This document shows, one piece after another, positions 53,280-64,000 of a stretch of 64,000 nt of DNA (positions are counted from its first letter, which is position 1; the number at the start of each line of letters is the position of its first letter). The notes under the pieces were generated by a model. That model ran no database searches, was not told the DNA's origin, and was given only the letters and a program-made list of their open reading frames with translations. A program made the translations under genes and the position numbers. This DNA is from Favolaschia claudopus (taxonomy: Eukaryota > Basidiomycota > Agaricomycetes > Agaricales > Mycenaceae), in assembly GCA_037176885.1 (NCBI GenBank), contig JAWWNJ010000248.1:115875-179874 (forward strand), in the 5' to 3' direction.

Positions 53280-54350
53280 ATATCGCCCATACCATTGCCC
53301 TGTCTCTGAGCTCATGGAGTTGTTTGTCGACGATGGAGGCACAGCAGCGGACGAGTTTGGGGACATGCTGAACAATTTGCGAACAATCTTCACGCGCATA
53401 CGCGAAGCGGGCTCGTCTTTGTCGGCGAAGAAGACGCAGCTGCTCATGACGGAGGCCGTCTTCGCAGGTTCTACTGTTGAACCGAAGGGTGTGTCGCCGC
53501 CGACTCGCCGGACTTGAGGAAGTTAGCGGCAGTTGCGAATTGGCCGGTTCCTACCAATGCCTCGCAACTTCACTCTTTTCTCGGCTTGACGCAGTATTTC
53601 CGCGACCTGATTAAAAACTATGTCGTCGACCTGTTTTCTGAACCTGGAACGCATATTGACATCAGATCCCGTTGTTCGCGCTCCCGAGTTCAAGACTGTC
53701 GATACTCACCCATTCGTGGTAACGACGGACGGCTGCAAGAAGGGATTCGCAGGTATTTTGTCGCAGGATCAGGTGTCAAAGCTGGCAGGCGGGAAGGAAG
53801 TCATTCGGCGGCACCTTATAATTTAGCGTATGCACCGAAACAAACATCCGACACCGACTCGGTGACCGAGGAACGATATGCACCACACGTGCTGGAGTTT
53901 GCGGCACCCAAGTTTGCACTCGACAAGTTTGCCAACATTGTCTGGGGCCAACCGGTTTTGCTCGAGACTGATTGTAGCGCGCTCAGAGACGTACTCATGA
54001 ACGACAAGCTCAATGTTGCTCACGAGCGGTGGCGTAACGGTGTCCTCAATTACAAGATCGTCGGGGCGAAACACGTGAAAGGCGCAAACAATGTTGGTGC
54101 AGATGTGATCAGCCCAATGTACGAGGATGTTGAGAGGGTGAAAGGCGATGGGCACGAGTGGACAGTGTCGCCTGATGAGAGTGCGGAGTTAGGACTCGTG
54201 AACGACTTGTACACGGTTTGTGTGGAGGAGCTGGGGACGGCGGATGCGTTTTTGGTCGTGGCGTTACCAGAAGACAATGCTGACGCGGGAGCGGTTCAAG
54301 TCAGAGCCGCTTTTTGTGGAAGTGTTGGACGCGCTGTTTGAGAGGGATCT
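53280..54350 (+). pseudogene. Ty3/gypsy RT-RNase H relic
   Basis: The RT active site appears as LFVDDGGTAADEFGDML, followed by LSAKKTQLLMTEAVFAGSTV and, after a frame change near 53505, LHSFLGLTQYFRDLIKNYVV. The RNase H part starts FVVTTDGCKKGFAGILSQ in another frame (53700-53770). The readable long frame resumes at VTEERYAPHVLEFAAPKFAL, VLLETDCSALRDVL and VGAKHVKGANNVGADVIS, an RNase H/linker region. Integrase and LTRs were not found. Frameshifts and missing ends make it a fragment. Confidence 0.78.
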
Positions 54351-55424
54351 GGGAACGACGAGCTATGACCCCAGCACACCACCCCTAGACCTTCCGCCGC
54401 ATTTACAAGAGTTCCTAGGAGGCGCAACAGATTGCCTTCCGACTTTGTCTCAGGATGCTGGGCTGCTTTCAACGAGACTATCTGGACACATGAAGCAGAC
54501 GGGTCTAGTACAGGGAAAGATGCCCAATTATTCCGAGAGTTTGGCTTGGACCATTTACTATGTTGGTTCTTCTTACTGCTATAGCTATTCATCTAATTTC
54601 TCTAGCTGCTCGGATGCTTTTCCGTCTCACACAACATTGTACGTCTCGCGGCTGCACCAATGAAAAACTACTACGGGAGCGCGACGGCCTGGCAAAAGTA
54701 GTGTTGTACACTCTTAGCGGTGGCGCTTGCGCTACGTATGCTGGACATCTGCGATGCACAAGTCAGCGTCACAATTTCATTCATTGTTCTTTATTGAGTT
54801 CCCTCAGAATGCCGAACAACATTTTACAATAATTACGCGGTGCGAACAACATTCGGACTTACTACTCTGGGATTCCATCTGCAAAACAAGTCGGGGAGCA
54901 TCAGTACATTGAGCGCGAAGTACTAGCCTCTTCATCAGCTTGATGCACGTGTATACGACAACTGCTTGTCAAAACCAGAGAACAGACCCTCGCATCCGGA
55001 CTGGCCTCCCACACACAGCTTTAAACTACGCACCGAGCACGTCTGGGATGGATTTATGATTCTATCGCTTCTGGAAGATAATCAACATCGGGGCGAAGTT
55101 TTGTGCATACCAGACACCGTTGTAACAGAATGTGCGTTTCAAAGATGCACTGCGGGAGCGGAATGCACGTATACGACGCTTCGGTCAGCCTGAATGGGCA
55201 CAGTATTGCGACAAGTGTATGCGGGTATGGGACGAGAAAGACGGGCGGAGGAATTGAAACTTACTTTGATTCTCGCTCATTTCTTGCACAGAAAAAGTCC
55301 GCGTCGTTGTAATAGACGGAATCACCATCGGTCACCCTTGCTGCGGAATCCACAACTGCCCCGAACCCCTCATCAGCAATCGGCATCGGTTCTGCTACGG
55401 ACACAATCACCATGACAAGATATG
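54351..55424. other. Region without a supported gene
   Basis: It may hold decayed downstream parts of the gypsy element (FKSEPLFVEVLDALFERD at 54290-54345). TGATGCACGTGTATACGAC-like words recur at 54940 and 55160, suggesting a local duplication. Nothing else is recognisable. Confidence 0.35.
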
Positions 55425-55600
55425 TGCTGTATGGTGCGGTTCACTTAGTCACCACCACTTTGTGACAACCGTTATTACTCGCCCGAAACAAACCTGATTT
55501 CTTATTCCTCTTGCCAAAATGCTCAGAGAAACACTTCCCCAAGAGGGATCTCAAATTAGAGTAGATCTGGCTGAGTAATGAATTTTTCATGGTGTTAAAT
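55425..55600 (-). repeat. Outlying partial copy of family F
   Basis: The complement of this stretch aligns with 10840-10945: CCTCTTGGGGAAGTG, CAAGAGGAATAA, ACGGTTGTCACAAA, TTGGTGGTGACTAAGTGGAG or AAGTGGTGGTGACTAAGTGA, and CACCATA. It is more than 40 kb from the cluster at 8.5-14 kb. Confidence 0.6.
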
Positions 55601-56129
55601 TGGGACTGCACACCACGTATGCCTCACAAAGCTGGTAGAGGTGGGTTGGGAGGATTTCTTACCTTCAATATGCTGCTCGGAAAGCACATTGTAGGCCTTT
55701 AAATTGTAACTCACAACAAAAGAGTGATATTCGCTCACAGATTTGACTGTTCTGAAGGCAAAAAATAGGCAACAAAGTGCATTTTTGTAAAAATTTTCGC
55801 CTCCGGCGGATTTGGGACTTGCACATGGATGGTCTGGCAGACCAAGGGGGATTGGCAAAAGGTGATCTCATCTGTCACATGTCTCCTCATTCTCTTCGTC
55901 TCGCCCACCTCCAACCCACCTCCGCACATCGCGCTTTTGGCGCGGCGACTCCGTCTCTTTGAGACTTTCCTTGTCCAGTCCCCCTCCATGACCCTGAGTC
56001 TCGTCCCCTGCTACTAGTCTTCTCCCCCCGTCGCTGTCATCCCTCTTTTCTCGTGTTTTTCTCCGCCTTTCTTCTGGGTGCTCACGCCGCTCTCTCGTCT
56101 TCTCCCCCACCTTCGGCTGGTCGACCTCG

Positions 56130-57459
56130 ATGCCTTCTCTTCGGCCCCTCCCCAGACTTATCAATGTTGATGGTTTCTTGCGCTGGGGGACCCCCGACCG
56201 GGGACCATGGACTCCTCCAAACGATGGTAGAATCTTGATGATTGCTGGGGCTCCAGTGCGTACACAGATCTGTTGGGGCCACAACCGCGTTGGGGGTTGC
56301 TGGGATGGTCGACGTCGATGTCCTCGTCGCCATGTCTGCTCTCATTGTGGAGAGCGTGCCCATATCGCACCTTCATGCCCTCGTCGTATGTCAACGCCCC
56401 CAGATGTGGCTCGGCCTATTCCGCCTCAGGAAAATCCCCCTGCTGGCGTGTTAGTGAAGCCGGGTGAGCGAGGGGGAGATGCTTCTGGCTCTCCTCGCTC
56501 GGAATCGAGCAGGGAAGTCTTGTCTCCCCCATCATCTGCCAAAATTGTGGAATCTGACCATGCTCCCACTTTTGAGGTGCCACCACCACCACTGCTTCCT
56601 CCAGCACGCCCTAATACAGACCTCCTCTTTCTGCTCACGACTCCTCATTCAAAGCCAATGCCGCCTCAAAGCTGCGCCCCGAGGCTTGGGCGCACGCCCT
56701 CATTGATTACCAGATCGGTGTTCGCTGAGACCCTCGTCTCTGCCATCCGCCATGGTGTCCTTCTAGGTGTAGATCCTGCACGTATGCCTCCTCCCTCCTC
56801 CTCTGCCCCTGCCCCTCTTCCTTCTGCACTTGCATTTCCCGAGACAGTAGATAAAGACATTGCTCACGAGATTTCTCTGGGCGTATTGTCGATATCACAG
56901 ACTCTGCTGTGAAACCTGTCCTGTCCCCGCTGGGCTCCGTGCCCAAGAAATATATTGAGAAGCGTCGTCGTATCCATCATCTCTCGTACCCTCCTGGCTC
57001 ATCCGTCAACGACGCTATCCCAGCGGAGTTTGGCCATCTGGTGTATGAGGCTGTCATGGGGGCGATTGAGCGCATCCCGGCAGGCTGGCGAACGGTCTTT
57101 CACTGAACCTGTTCCGGTGAAGTATGAAACGCCATCCAATCCATTGGAAGGAGATGCGTGCTGTGCTACGGGCAGCGGAGGTCTGGGGTCACTGTTGGGC
57201 TGGGTTGGAGGTTATCTTTCGTATTGATAACGAGGCATCTCTACCTGTCTGCAGTCTGGCTCTATTGATCATCCTCCTACCCAAGCGCTTTTCCCGCCAG
57301 TTCGCTCTCCTTGCCGTTCAGAAGGACTTCACTTTCCGCCCTGTCTGGATCCCAACAGACGAAAATTCCGTAGCAGATGCCCTTTCGAGGTTCCGGTGGC
57401 TCACGCTAGCAAAGCTGTATCCCCACTGGCCCCACCCCTGGTGTGTATTTCCCCTCTAG
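56130..57459 (+). pseudogene. DIRS-like retrotransposon piece A: gag, RT start, RNase H end
   Basis: A 260-residue frame holds a zinc-finger cluster, ICWGHNRVGGCWDGRRRCP followed by HVCSHCGERAHIAPSCP. It runs on into the pre-RT segment FPETVDKDIAHEISLG. After a one-base shift near 56890 come LSPLGSVPKKYIEKRRR and IHHLSYPPGSSVNDAIP, the start of a DIRS-type RT. The RT core is missing; the text jumps to IHWKEMRAVLRAAEVWGHCW and DENSVADALSRF, the end of the RNase H (57124-57400). DIRS elements integrate by a tyrosine recombinase rather than an integrase. This is an internally deleted copy. Confidence 0.75.
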
Positions 57460-58501
57460 TCAGGCTATAACTGGCTAATTCGATGAGCATTGAGCGGTCA
57501 GCGTCCCTTTACGCCCTTATCTCCTCTGCTATTGTCCGCATTTGGCATCGTGCTTTCTAGTGGTCCCCCGTACTTGGCGCCCACTCGATCTCATCTCCGG
57601 CTCGTCAATCAAGTGTCGAGACACTTCCTGCCTTCAACATCCCTGCTCCTGTACCGCTCTCCCCGCCCCTCCAGCCCATGGTATAGCTACTCTTCCATCG
57701 GTCCGCGGCAACACTACGCATCTCCGGCGCTCTGGGATTGGCAGTACCGTTCGCGCATTCGTACAACGATATCACTTGACCGCACCGCCGCCACCTGCTC
57801 ATCACTCCGACGGCAGCGCAAAACTTCGCGGGCTGCTGTATGCTCGTCCTCCCTATTCACTTCCCGATGCTACCTCAACTGAAACCGCCTCGACATTGTC
57901 GACGTCGTCGACGTGGACACTCAACTCTGCCTCAACGACTGCAAGAACTGCGGGCTGGTCCCTCAAGAATGCTATGATGTTACCACTAGTTCTTTTAAGA
58001 AACGGCAAGTACTTCTGCAATCTCAGTGTTCATCGCATATTGGCGCACCACACACGGACTACTAGCCGGCCTGTCTCGCTGTCTCGCTTATCAACGCTCG
58101 ATTGACCCTAGCACCTGATGCCGCCTGACTCCATCTCCCGTTTTCTCCTCGCAATCCATAATCCGGGCGTACCCAATTCCTCGCCTCGTCGACCCTTTGT
58201 TTTCGCTCGACCACTCAAGTTTTCCGTTGGTTCTTCTATCCTTCCAGCAAGAGGCACCACGACGCTCAGTACACTCCCCTCAAAACTTCCTTCAACCTCT
58301 GCGATGTAAATCTATCAAGCACCGTGGACACCTCGCCTCTATCCCAATCCGTTTCCGGGCTCCTTGCCTGCTTCTCCTGCTCATCCTATCTACCACAACA
58401 TCCACTCTCTCTTGGTTTGCTCTGGTGTCAGCCGGCCGGTTATATACTGTACATGTCATGCTTATTCTCGTTACAATATATGATTCGTTTCGCATTTTTA
58501 T
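57460..58501. other. Pyrimidine-rich region, no supported gene
   Basis: C/T-rich on the plus strand like 34431-35542, and likewise followed by the 200-bp repeat. Frames are Ser/Pro/Thr-rich and unrecognised. It separates the two DIRS pieces. Confidence 0.4.
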
Positions 58502-58708
58502 TGTGTGTGCTTCGACCTACTTTAACGACTTTCAGCACTATGAGCGCTATGGCTTTGGCTACTTTGACCAACTCTGGGTGTCTATGAATCTGATCACGGT
58601 GCACCCAGGTTTCTATGTGTCTCAGTCCTCTGCTATAACGACTTTGACGTCTATGGGGTGCTCTGGCGGTCTATGGAGGTCTTTGGCGCAATTTCATTTT
58701 TTCCTGAT
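58502..58708 (+). repeat. 200-bp dispersed repeat, copy 2
   Basis: This is the partner of 35543-35744 in the same orientation, with the same order of words and small indels. Both follow a pyrimidine-rich tract of about 1 kb. Confidence 0.65.
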
Positions 58709-58885
58709 GTAAGGGGAGAAGGGCCCAGGAGCCAAGTCGATAACAAAACCTGGGGATCAGAGATCCCCAGTGAACTAGTAGCTACTTAATATACAAGAGG
58801 TGATGTAAGATATGACATAAGTGAGCACACAGCATGATGTCTTGGAGACAGAGAACTTCTGCCCAAGTCAGAAGATGTCATAGCT

Positions 58886-60215
58886 GTGGAATCCCCTGAC
58901 AGTCGGCTACCCTCTTGGACCTGCAGTCAGTTGCTGGCCTTCTGCAATTTGCAACAAAGGTCCTGCCTGCGGGGCGCGCTTTCATTCGTCGTGTGTACGA
59001 TGCGCTGTCCCACTTCTCATCCTTTGGCCGGCGTCGCATCTCGAGAGGTGCACGCCGTGATTTGGAATGGTGGGCTCGTCTTCTTCCGACTTGGAACGGT
59101 ATCCAGTCCCTACATCATCACCGCCCGGGCGTGGGTTATCTACACTGACGCCAGTGGGTCTTCCTCGAAAGGAATTGGCGGTCATCTTGGGCCCCGGGAG
59201 GCACCTATCGATTTTTTTGCGACCAGCGCACTCCCTTCCCCCCACCTCCCGCCGGATGGCCTGAACGGGTTGATCAACCACCGCTCGTCGCCTACTTCCT
59301 CTGGGACGGCCTCGCTGCATCCACCCGCGGCGTCAACCAGACAGCTTGCAACTCCTTTGAGTCTTTCTGCATGCGCAAATACGGCGCCGACGGTGCCTCT
59401 CCATACCTCGCCCCAGAAGGCCGCCTTCTTGAATGGGCAGCATCCCTCCCCCCGGGCTGCAGCGCAAAAACGATCAAGCGCTACATTGGTGCCCTCAAGT
59501 CCTTCCACACTGACCTCGGATACGAATCCCGCCCTTTGAATCACGGGTACTCGAGCGGGTGATTCGGGGTATACGCCGGGTGTACGGGGATTCAGAACGT
59601 AAGGAGCGACTTCCTATCACACAGCCCGTCCTCGCCCAGATCATTGCCTCCCTCTCCAACCCTATCTCCCTTCCCCGTGGTGTTTCTCGTGAGCTAGCCG
59701 AGACTCTCCGAGTTGCCTACGCCCTGGCCTTCGCAGGTTTTTTTCGCTGCGGCGAGATCACTTACGACTCGTTCGATGGTGCTTTCAACCTCAAGCGCCG
59801 TGACATCATCCTTCAGAACGATGAGTACCTCACCGTTGACCTGCCGGCCTCCAAAACCGACCCCTTCCGCGCTGGTGTGCGCATCACTATCGCAAAACTG
59901 GCTTGCCCACCTGTGCCTACACCCTTCTCCGAGCTCACCTCAATAAGCCGGGTAAGCCGACGACCCGCTGTTTGTGGGCCGGCGTACTCGCGACGGTACA
60001 GGCTGTGGAGCTTTCTCGCGGAAGCTTTTCATCGACTGTTTGAAAGCCTGTCTCACTCATGTGGGGACTTCATCGTCAGGATATTCGGGCCATAGTTTCC
60101 GTCGTGGCGCTGCCACTTGGGCTCGACTCATCGGTCTCTCCGACCTTGACATTCAGCGCCTGGGCCGTTGGACTTCCGACTGCTTCCAAACTGTACATTG
60201 ACACGCCACCTGATG
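58886..60215 (+). pseudogene. DIRS-like retrotransposon piece B: RT end and tyrosine recombinase
   Basis: The 5' part encodes the RT C-terminus and RNase H start (LLQFATKVLPAGRAFIRRVY; DLEWWARLLPTWNGIQSL; YTDASGSSSKGIGGHLG). The rest of RNase H is deleted. From about 59290 a tyrosine recombinase follows: FLWDGLAASTRGVNQTACNS, KTIKRYIGALKSFHTDLGYE, then FFRCGEITYDSFDGAF (first Arg), LPASKTDPFRAG, GHSFRRGAATWARL (HxxR), LGRWTSDCFQ and, after a frame change, LYIDTP (Tyr). Frame changes lie near 59155, 59565, 59950 and 60190. Catalytic residues survive, but not in one frame. Confidence 0.75.
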
Positions 60216-61057
60216 TCCTCCTGGCGTTGAGCAACGCCTTCTCTCCGACCCCCCACTTATTCAACCAACCTCCATGGTTGTCGCCCCGGGATTGGTTTGG
60301 CGCGGCGATGATGCCCTCTAGCCGCACCCCTTTTCTTGCTCTCTTGGGCTCACCTTCCTCGCTGTCCCGGCAACCCCTCCTCCCTCGGCCTGCCTTGTCT
60401 TCCTGGGTTCCGGCCCGAGAGCGCTCGCTGCGAGGGTCACATCACCCCTCACCGCAATCATAAATATATCATCTATTTTCCTCCCTCCCTCAGCACGAGC
60501 TCGCAGCATTCCCAAGTTTCAAAGAATTTGGCCAAAATTCCGGCTTGATATGAGGTTCGGTCCGCTACCATACCTTGTAACTCATCCCCTGCTCGTAATA
60601 TCATTTCGTTGGCTTTTTTACCATTATCCGTTTTTGTAAGACTTAGCTTGGCTGTAGGGGTTCCCATGACCCAGGCCGTCTAACGCAAGTCCAACGCCAT
60701 CTCTCAAACAGGGTCATCCAAGTCAGGCCCTATAGACTGCATCACTCCGCTCGAGAGTATCCCTGCAGACATCCAATTCACGCTCTTTCAAGAGCTCAAA
60801 GCCTCAAAGCAGTGCGGCCCACCAAGCGCCTCGATAGAGTATATAACCAGTGTTGGATGTCTTTTGCCACGTATCTCTTGGATAAGATGGGGTAGAAAAA
60901 GGTAGAAAACAAGTGGCAACTCTACAGAAACGCCCGATCAGTCCGGCAAATCGAGGAGAATTCACACAAGTCCGCTACTGTAATTTGGACCTTTTCGGGC
61001 CTTCATCAACCTCGCGACATTCTTCGAGTTCTCGCCCGTTTTCCCGCCGCTCCGCAG
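60216..61057. other. Region without a supported gene
   Basis: It includes the probable 3' non-coding end of the DIRS piece and the 3' flank of the F-box gene. No repeat ends were identified. Confidence 0.4.
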
Positions 61058-62688
61058 TCAGCCTTGAATCGAACTCTCAGTCGGATGAGGCGAATGTCTC
61101 TGGATTTGAGCCAACATTCTATGGACTTGATGCCACAAGTCATACATCCTGCACTGTTGCTGGAACTCACGCTGCGGCAAGACAAACTGCCTGGCCATCG
61201 TTGTAACCAGCCTGATCGAGGGAAATATCCTCAGTAGATACGCTACCACAGGTGCGGCTTCTGTGATAATCGAGTCCTCCACAGACAGCTTTTGAAGCGG
61301 TGCCTTGGATGTGGCGACATCTATCCCTGTATCGTCTTGGCAGAAGACAACAGAGGCATCGAGCGAGATCTTGAGATCTACAAGGGAGTGACAATGCTTG
61401 GAGAGGGAGTGCAGGCCACGGAGGGTTACCCGCGACGCGGGGCATCGGAAACCACTGCCGTGGAGGTGTAACATGTAAAGCTGCGGCCATGCGCGGGCAA
61501 GGGCATCAATATCTGAATCATCTAAGTCGAAAACCCGAGCCAGGGTGGAGCACCACCTCGCGTAGGGAGCGGAATGCGAAGAGCGGACGCAAGGTGTCTT
61601 GTTCAATGACGCCGTCGTTTGGGTCAGGAAGGACGTTGGTCCGTGATATGCTATAACGGATGTGGTCAAGGAAGAGTGGTTGCACTTGGCTTTCAGTACA
61701 GCGAAGACTTTCGCTGTGTCTGCGGCTAAAGGTGCATTCCGCGTAGTGTAGGACAAGCGTCTCAACGACCAGCCGTGCTTCATGCCCAATAACCCCACAA
61801 CAAACGGGATAGAGTCGTGATCAAGGGTCAACTCCTGCAGACTAGTGATTGGAGTCGCCTGGTGCGCGACGAATTCAAATTTATCGATGGAATCGGATGG
61901 TTGTTTGACGCTCAGGGACGTCAGGGATGGAAGCTGAGCAAGATGTGCAAGATCGCTCTCCAAAATTCCTTCAATGGAAAGATGATTGACATGCTTTAAT
62001 TTGGAAAGCATTACTGATTTTGCAAGATGACCCAGTCTACCGGAAGTACAGATTTCCACTCTGGTTAGCAGTGGGCAGAGAGCGGGAACAACAGCCAGAA
62101 GTGCGAGGTGCGCATACGAAGTGATGACGGTGACAAGGCTGATCGATTCAAGGGAAGAGCTAAGGAAGAGCGGCGCGTAAGATAACCAATGACGTTGGAC
62201 CGTCTGCCAGTGTAGCATTCGTAGCTTCGGAAACAGAGTTTCCTGGGATGTGTTTGACAAAGAGAGCATCTTGAATATCGGGGAACATATATCGGCCTCG
62301 CTTCCGTTATCAGTGATAACAAGCGCTCTAACGCGACGTGCGTAGAGGTTAAAGCGTGTCCAGTCTCCCAGCTTGATGGCTCGCTGCGCCCTCTGGATAG
62401 GGTTGTCAAAAAGAACCAAAATCGCGCCTCCCGCTGAAATTGACGACATACCATGCTAGGTTTACGATTCTCGAAACGAACCATCTCCCACAGACCTGCA
62501 GGCATACAAGACAAAATGTTTACGAGGGAGTATTGAGTGCTCCATAAGACGTCAAGAGCCGGTCCACTGAAGAAGCGGCATACGAGAGCGACAGAGTAAA
62601 GAGTTGATCGTGCGGAGGGTGAGGAATACGGCGGAAGATGAGCACAGACAGCCTCGACAATCTCCAAAATTCGAAGAGCACGATGCAT
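61058..62688 (-). CDS. F-box/LRR-like protein
   Basis: ATG 62688 starts MHRALRILEIVEAVCAHL, the usual opening of a large basidiomycete F-box family. VALVCRFFSGPALDVLWSTQ follows, completing the F-box-like domain (residues about 1-60). A 32-base intron with GTAAAC and TTTCAG borders (62434-62465) joins FEN to PGGAILVLFDNP and puts the long second exon in frame; 32 bases is short for agarics, so a 2-base frame error is the alternative. The rest, about 540 residues in all, has LRR-like repeats: TRFNLYARRVRALVI, LFPKLRMLHWQ, LKHVNHLSIEGI, LPSLTSLSVKQPSD, ITSLQELTLDHDS, LYMLHLHG and HSLVDLKISLD. Such proteins recruit targets to SCF ubiquitin ligases through Skp1. The gene appears functional. Confidence 0.75.
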
Positions 62689-62810
62689 TCGGGGGATACG
62701 GTTTTTTTGATAGTTGAACAGCAGACTGTTCTGAATCAAGGGCCCAATGCCCCACGTGACTTCGGTCCTCGTGTTCGTGGAAAATCGGTTATTCCGAGGC
62801 TTTTAAAACA

Positions 62811-62905
62811 ACAAGCTTAAGCACCCCGCCTTCGGCAGAGCCGGCTCGCTGCGCTCGCGTCCCTACATACCTACGGGGGGTACACAGCTTGTCGGGGCTC
62901 CACTG
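62811..62905 (+). repeat. GC-rich repeat shared with 11786-11905
   Basis: It has the same word order as 11786-11905: AAGCTTAAGCACCCC, CTTCGGCAGAGCCGGCTCG, CTGCGCTCGCGTCCCT and CACAGCTTGTCGGGGCTCC. It lies just upstream of the F-box gene start and may affect its promoter. Confidence 0.65.
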
Positions 62906-64000
62906 TGGTCGCAGAACCCCATGAATTTCCATAGCCGGACCATGAATTCCACAATTCACGGGTTTATCTAGTGAATTCAGATTCATGGGGTTGTGACTTC
63001 ACGTACCCGATTCACATAATTAGAGTCCGCAATATGAAGTGCGTGAATTTCACTCGAAAATCAAATGAATGCATATGTGTGAAAACTGCTCAGAAAGTTC
63101 ATTCCTCGCTTCCTGGCAACTCTTGGAAATTCACCCCGTAAACCTCGTGAAATCATGGAGTTCATGTAAAAGCTTTTTCATTGTTTATTTTGAGGTGCGG
63201 GTACTTTGATTTTCGTCTGTGGTTTGCGCTATTGCCGCTTGAGGTTTCGCGCTCTGATTGAAGTCTAGACTAGTCTAGAGGTTCGAAGTCTGAGGTTAGC
63301 TGATCACATCAATCATAGCCGAAGCGGCTAGCTGATGATCAAAAGCTCTCACGGTTCGTAGAAGGGCATGGGGGCTGCAGAAAATCGCTGCTCATCCCCA
63401 AAACTCTCACGGCATTGCAGCTCTGGTACTTAGAGTGGTTCTTAAAAGTTCTGCTACCTATCAAAGTGTCATGAAACAACTATTACTTTAGTGGCAATCC
63501 ATATTCATCCCACCCACCCTCCGAGTGAACTTCACTTGATACCGGAGGCAGAGAGTCCCAGAATTTACCCTTGTATCAATTATAGTATTTCGGCGTACAC
63601 ATTGGCTGAGATACCACCCAACCATGGTGATTTTTGTAGAGAAACTGCTTTAGTAGCTTTCGGATCATGCGAGACTGTTGCCATCATTGCCATCATTTGA
63701 CTTCCATACGGCACGGACCACCCGGGCTTGGTTTCCTATTTTTTTTGGGAGCTGTATATGGGTCTGGCGACTTCACTACTCCCGAGACACGTACCAGGAG
63801 TTGGAAATGCCCAGCATACCTCAATCTTGAGTCTCGGCTCGATGCCCAAACCTCCGTCGAGAACCTCGTTAGTGATCAAAACCTCGGTTGATAACCACGT
63901 AAGCGGCCGAAACCTCTGAGCTCAACCTCATTCCAAAACCAAATAATTTTCAACGATAAATAAGGTCATAAGTTCAAGTTGCCTCGAACACGGTACATGG
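62906..64000. other. Intergenic; ATGAATTC-rich block then no feature
   Basis: Words such as CCATGAATT, GAATTCACGG and TGAATTCAGATTCATGG recur at 62915-63000, some as inverted pairs. The rest, to the window end, shows no supported gene, although short frames exist. Confidence 0.4.

Noticed and set aside
62440..62457. An 18-base GTATGT..TTTCAG intron in the F-box gene
   Set aside because: Removing 18 bases does not change the frame and so does not join the two exons; the 32-base version does.
1..64000. A CRISPR array, prophage or bacterial operon
   Set aside because: No regularly spaced short repeats or bacterial gene organisation occur; introns and gene families are basidiomycete.

Overview
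The window looks like chromosomal DNA from a mushroom-forming basidiomycete (Agaricomycetes; a mycenoid or related agaric is my guess). The reasons are short introns of about 32 to 80 bases with GTRNGT and YAG borders, and protein families I know mainly from that class: 7TM membrane proteins, F-box proteins starting MHRAL, and a tyrosine-recombinase family with a GTHSFRRGG motif. There are no bacterial operons, rRNA genes or CRISPR arrays. Most of the 64 kb is a graveyard of mobile DNA with a few host-type genes between.

Layout. 0.9-5.7 kb: an intact six-exon GEN1/Yen1-like nuclease gene lacking the N-terminal XPG module, preceded by MCB-type ACGCGT boxes and followed 72 bases later by a broken tyrosine-recombinase gene carrying a foldback MITE. 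6.1-8.5 kb: a motif array, then a 5'-truncated non-LTR retrotransposon. 8.5-18 kb: no intact genes, but a dense nest of small inverted-repeat elements (several with exact target duplications), a tRNA-like sequence inside a large inverted repeat, a multi-hairpin repeat and a WD40 relic. 18.6-19.8 kb: an intact seven-exon 7TM gene. 23.0-28.2 kb: a complete Ty1/copia element on the minus strand with LTRs identical by eye and a 5-bp target duplication. 29.5-32 kb: a broken member of a multicopy agaric family, then an F-box-like gene. 32.4-40.1 kb: more MITEs, a scrap of PIF1 helicase and a coiled-coil gene. 41.4-43.0 kb: a kinase-like pseudogene. 43.3-48.4 kb: a LINE scrap and the N-terminal and Rep half of a Helitron, interrupted by a MITE. 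49.8-52.4 kb: an intact multi-exon gene of unknown function. 52.7-60.5 kb: a second 273-bp hAT MITE, a Ty3/gypsy relic and two complementary pieces of DIRS-like retrotransposon. 61.1-62.7 kb: an F-box gene.

The intact genes (nuclease, 7TM, F-box-like, coiled coil, the 49.8 kb gene and the 61 kb F-box gene) do not form an obvious pathway. The strongest unifying theme is layered transposition: one MITE sits inside another repeat, in the recombinase gene, or in the Helitron Rep gene, and target duplications or paralogous empty sites give the order of several insertions. The most system-like arrangement is the nuclease lying directly beside the tyrosine recombinase.
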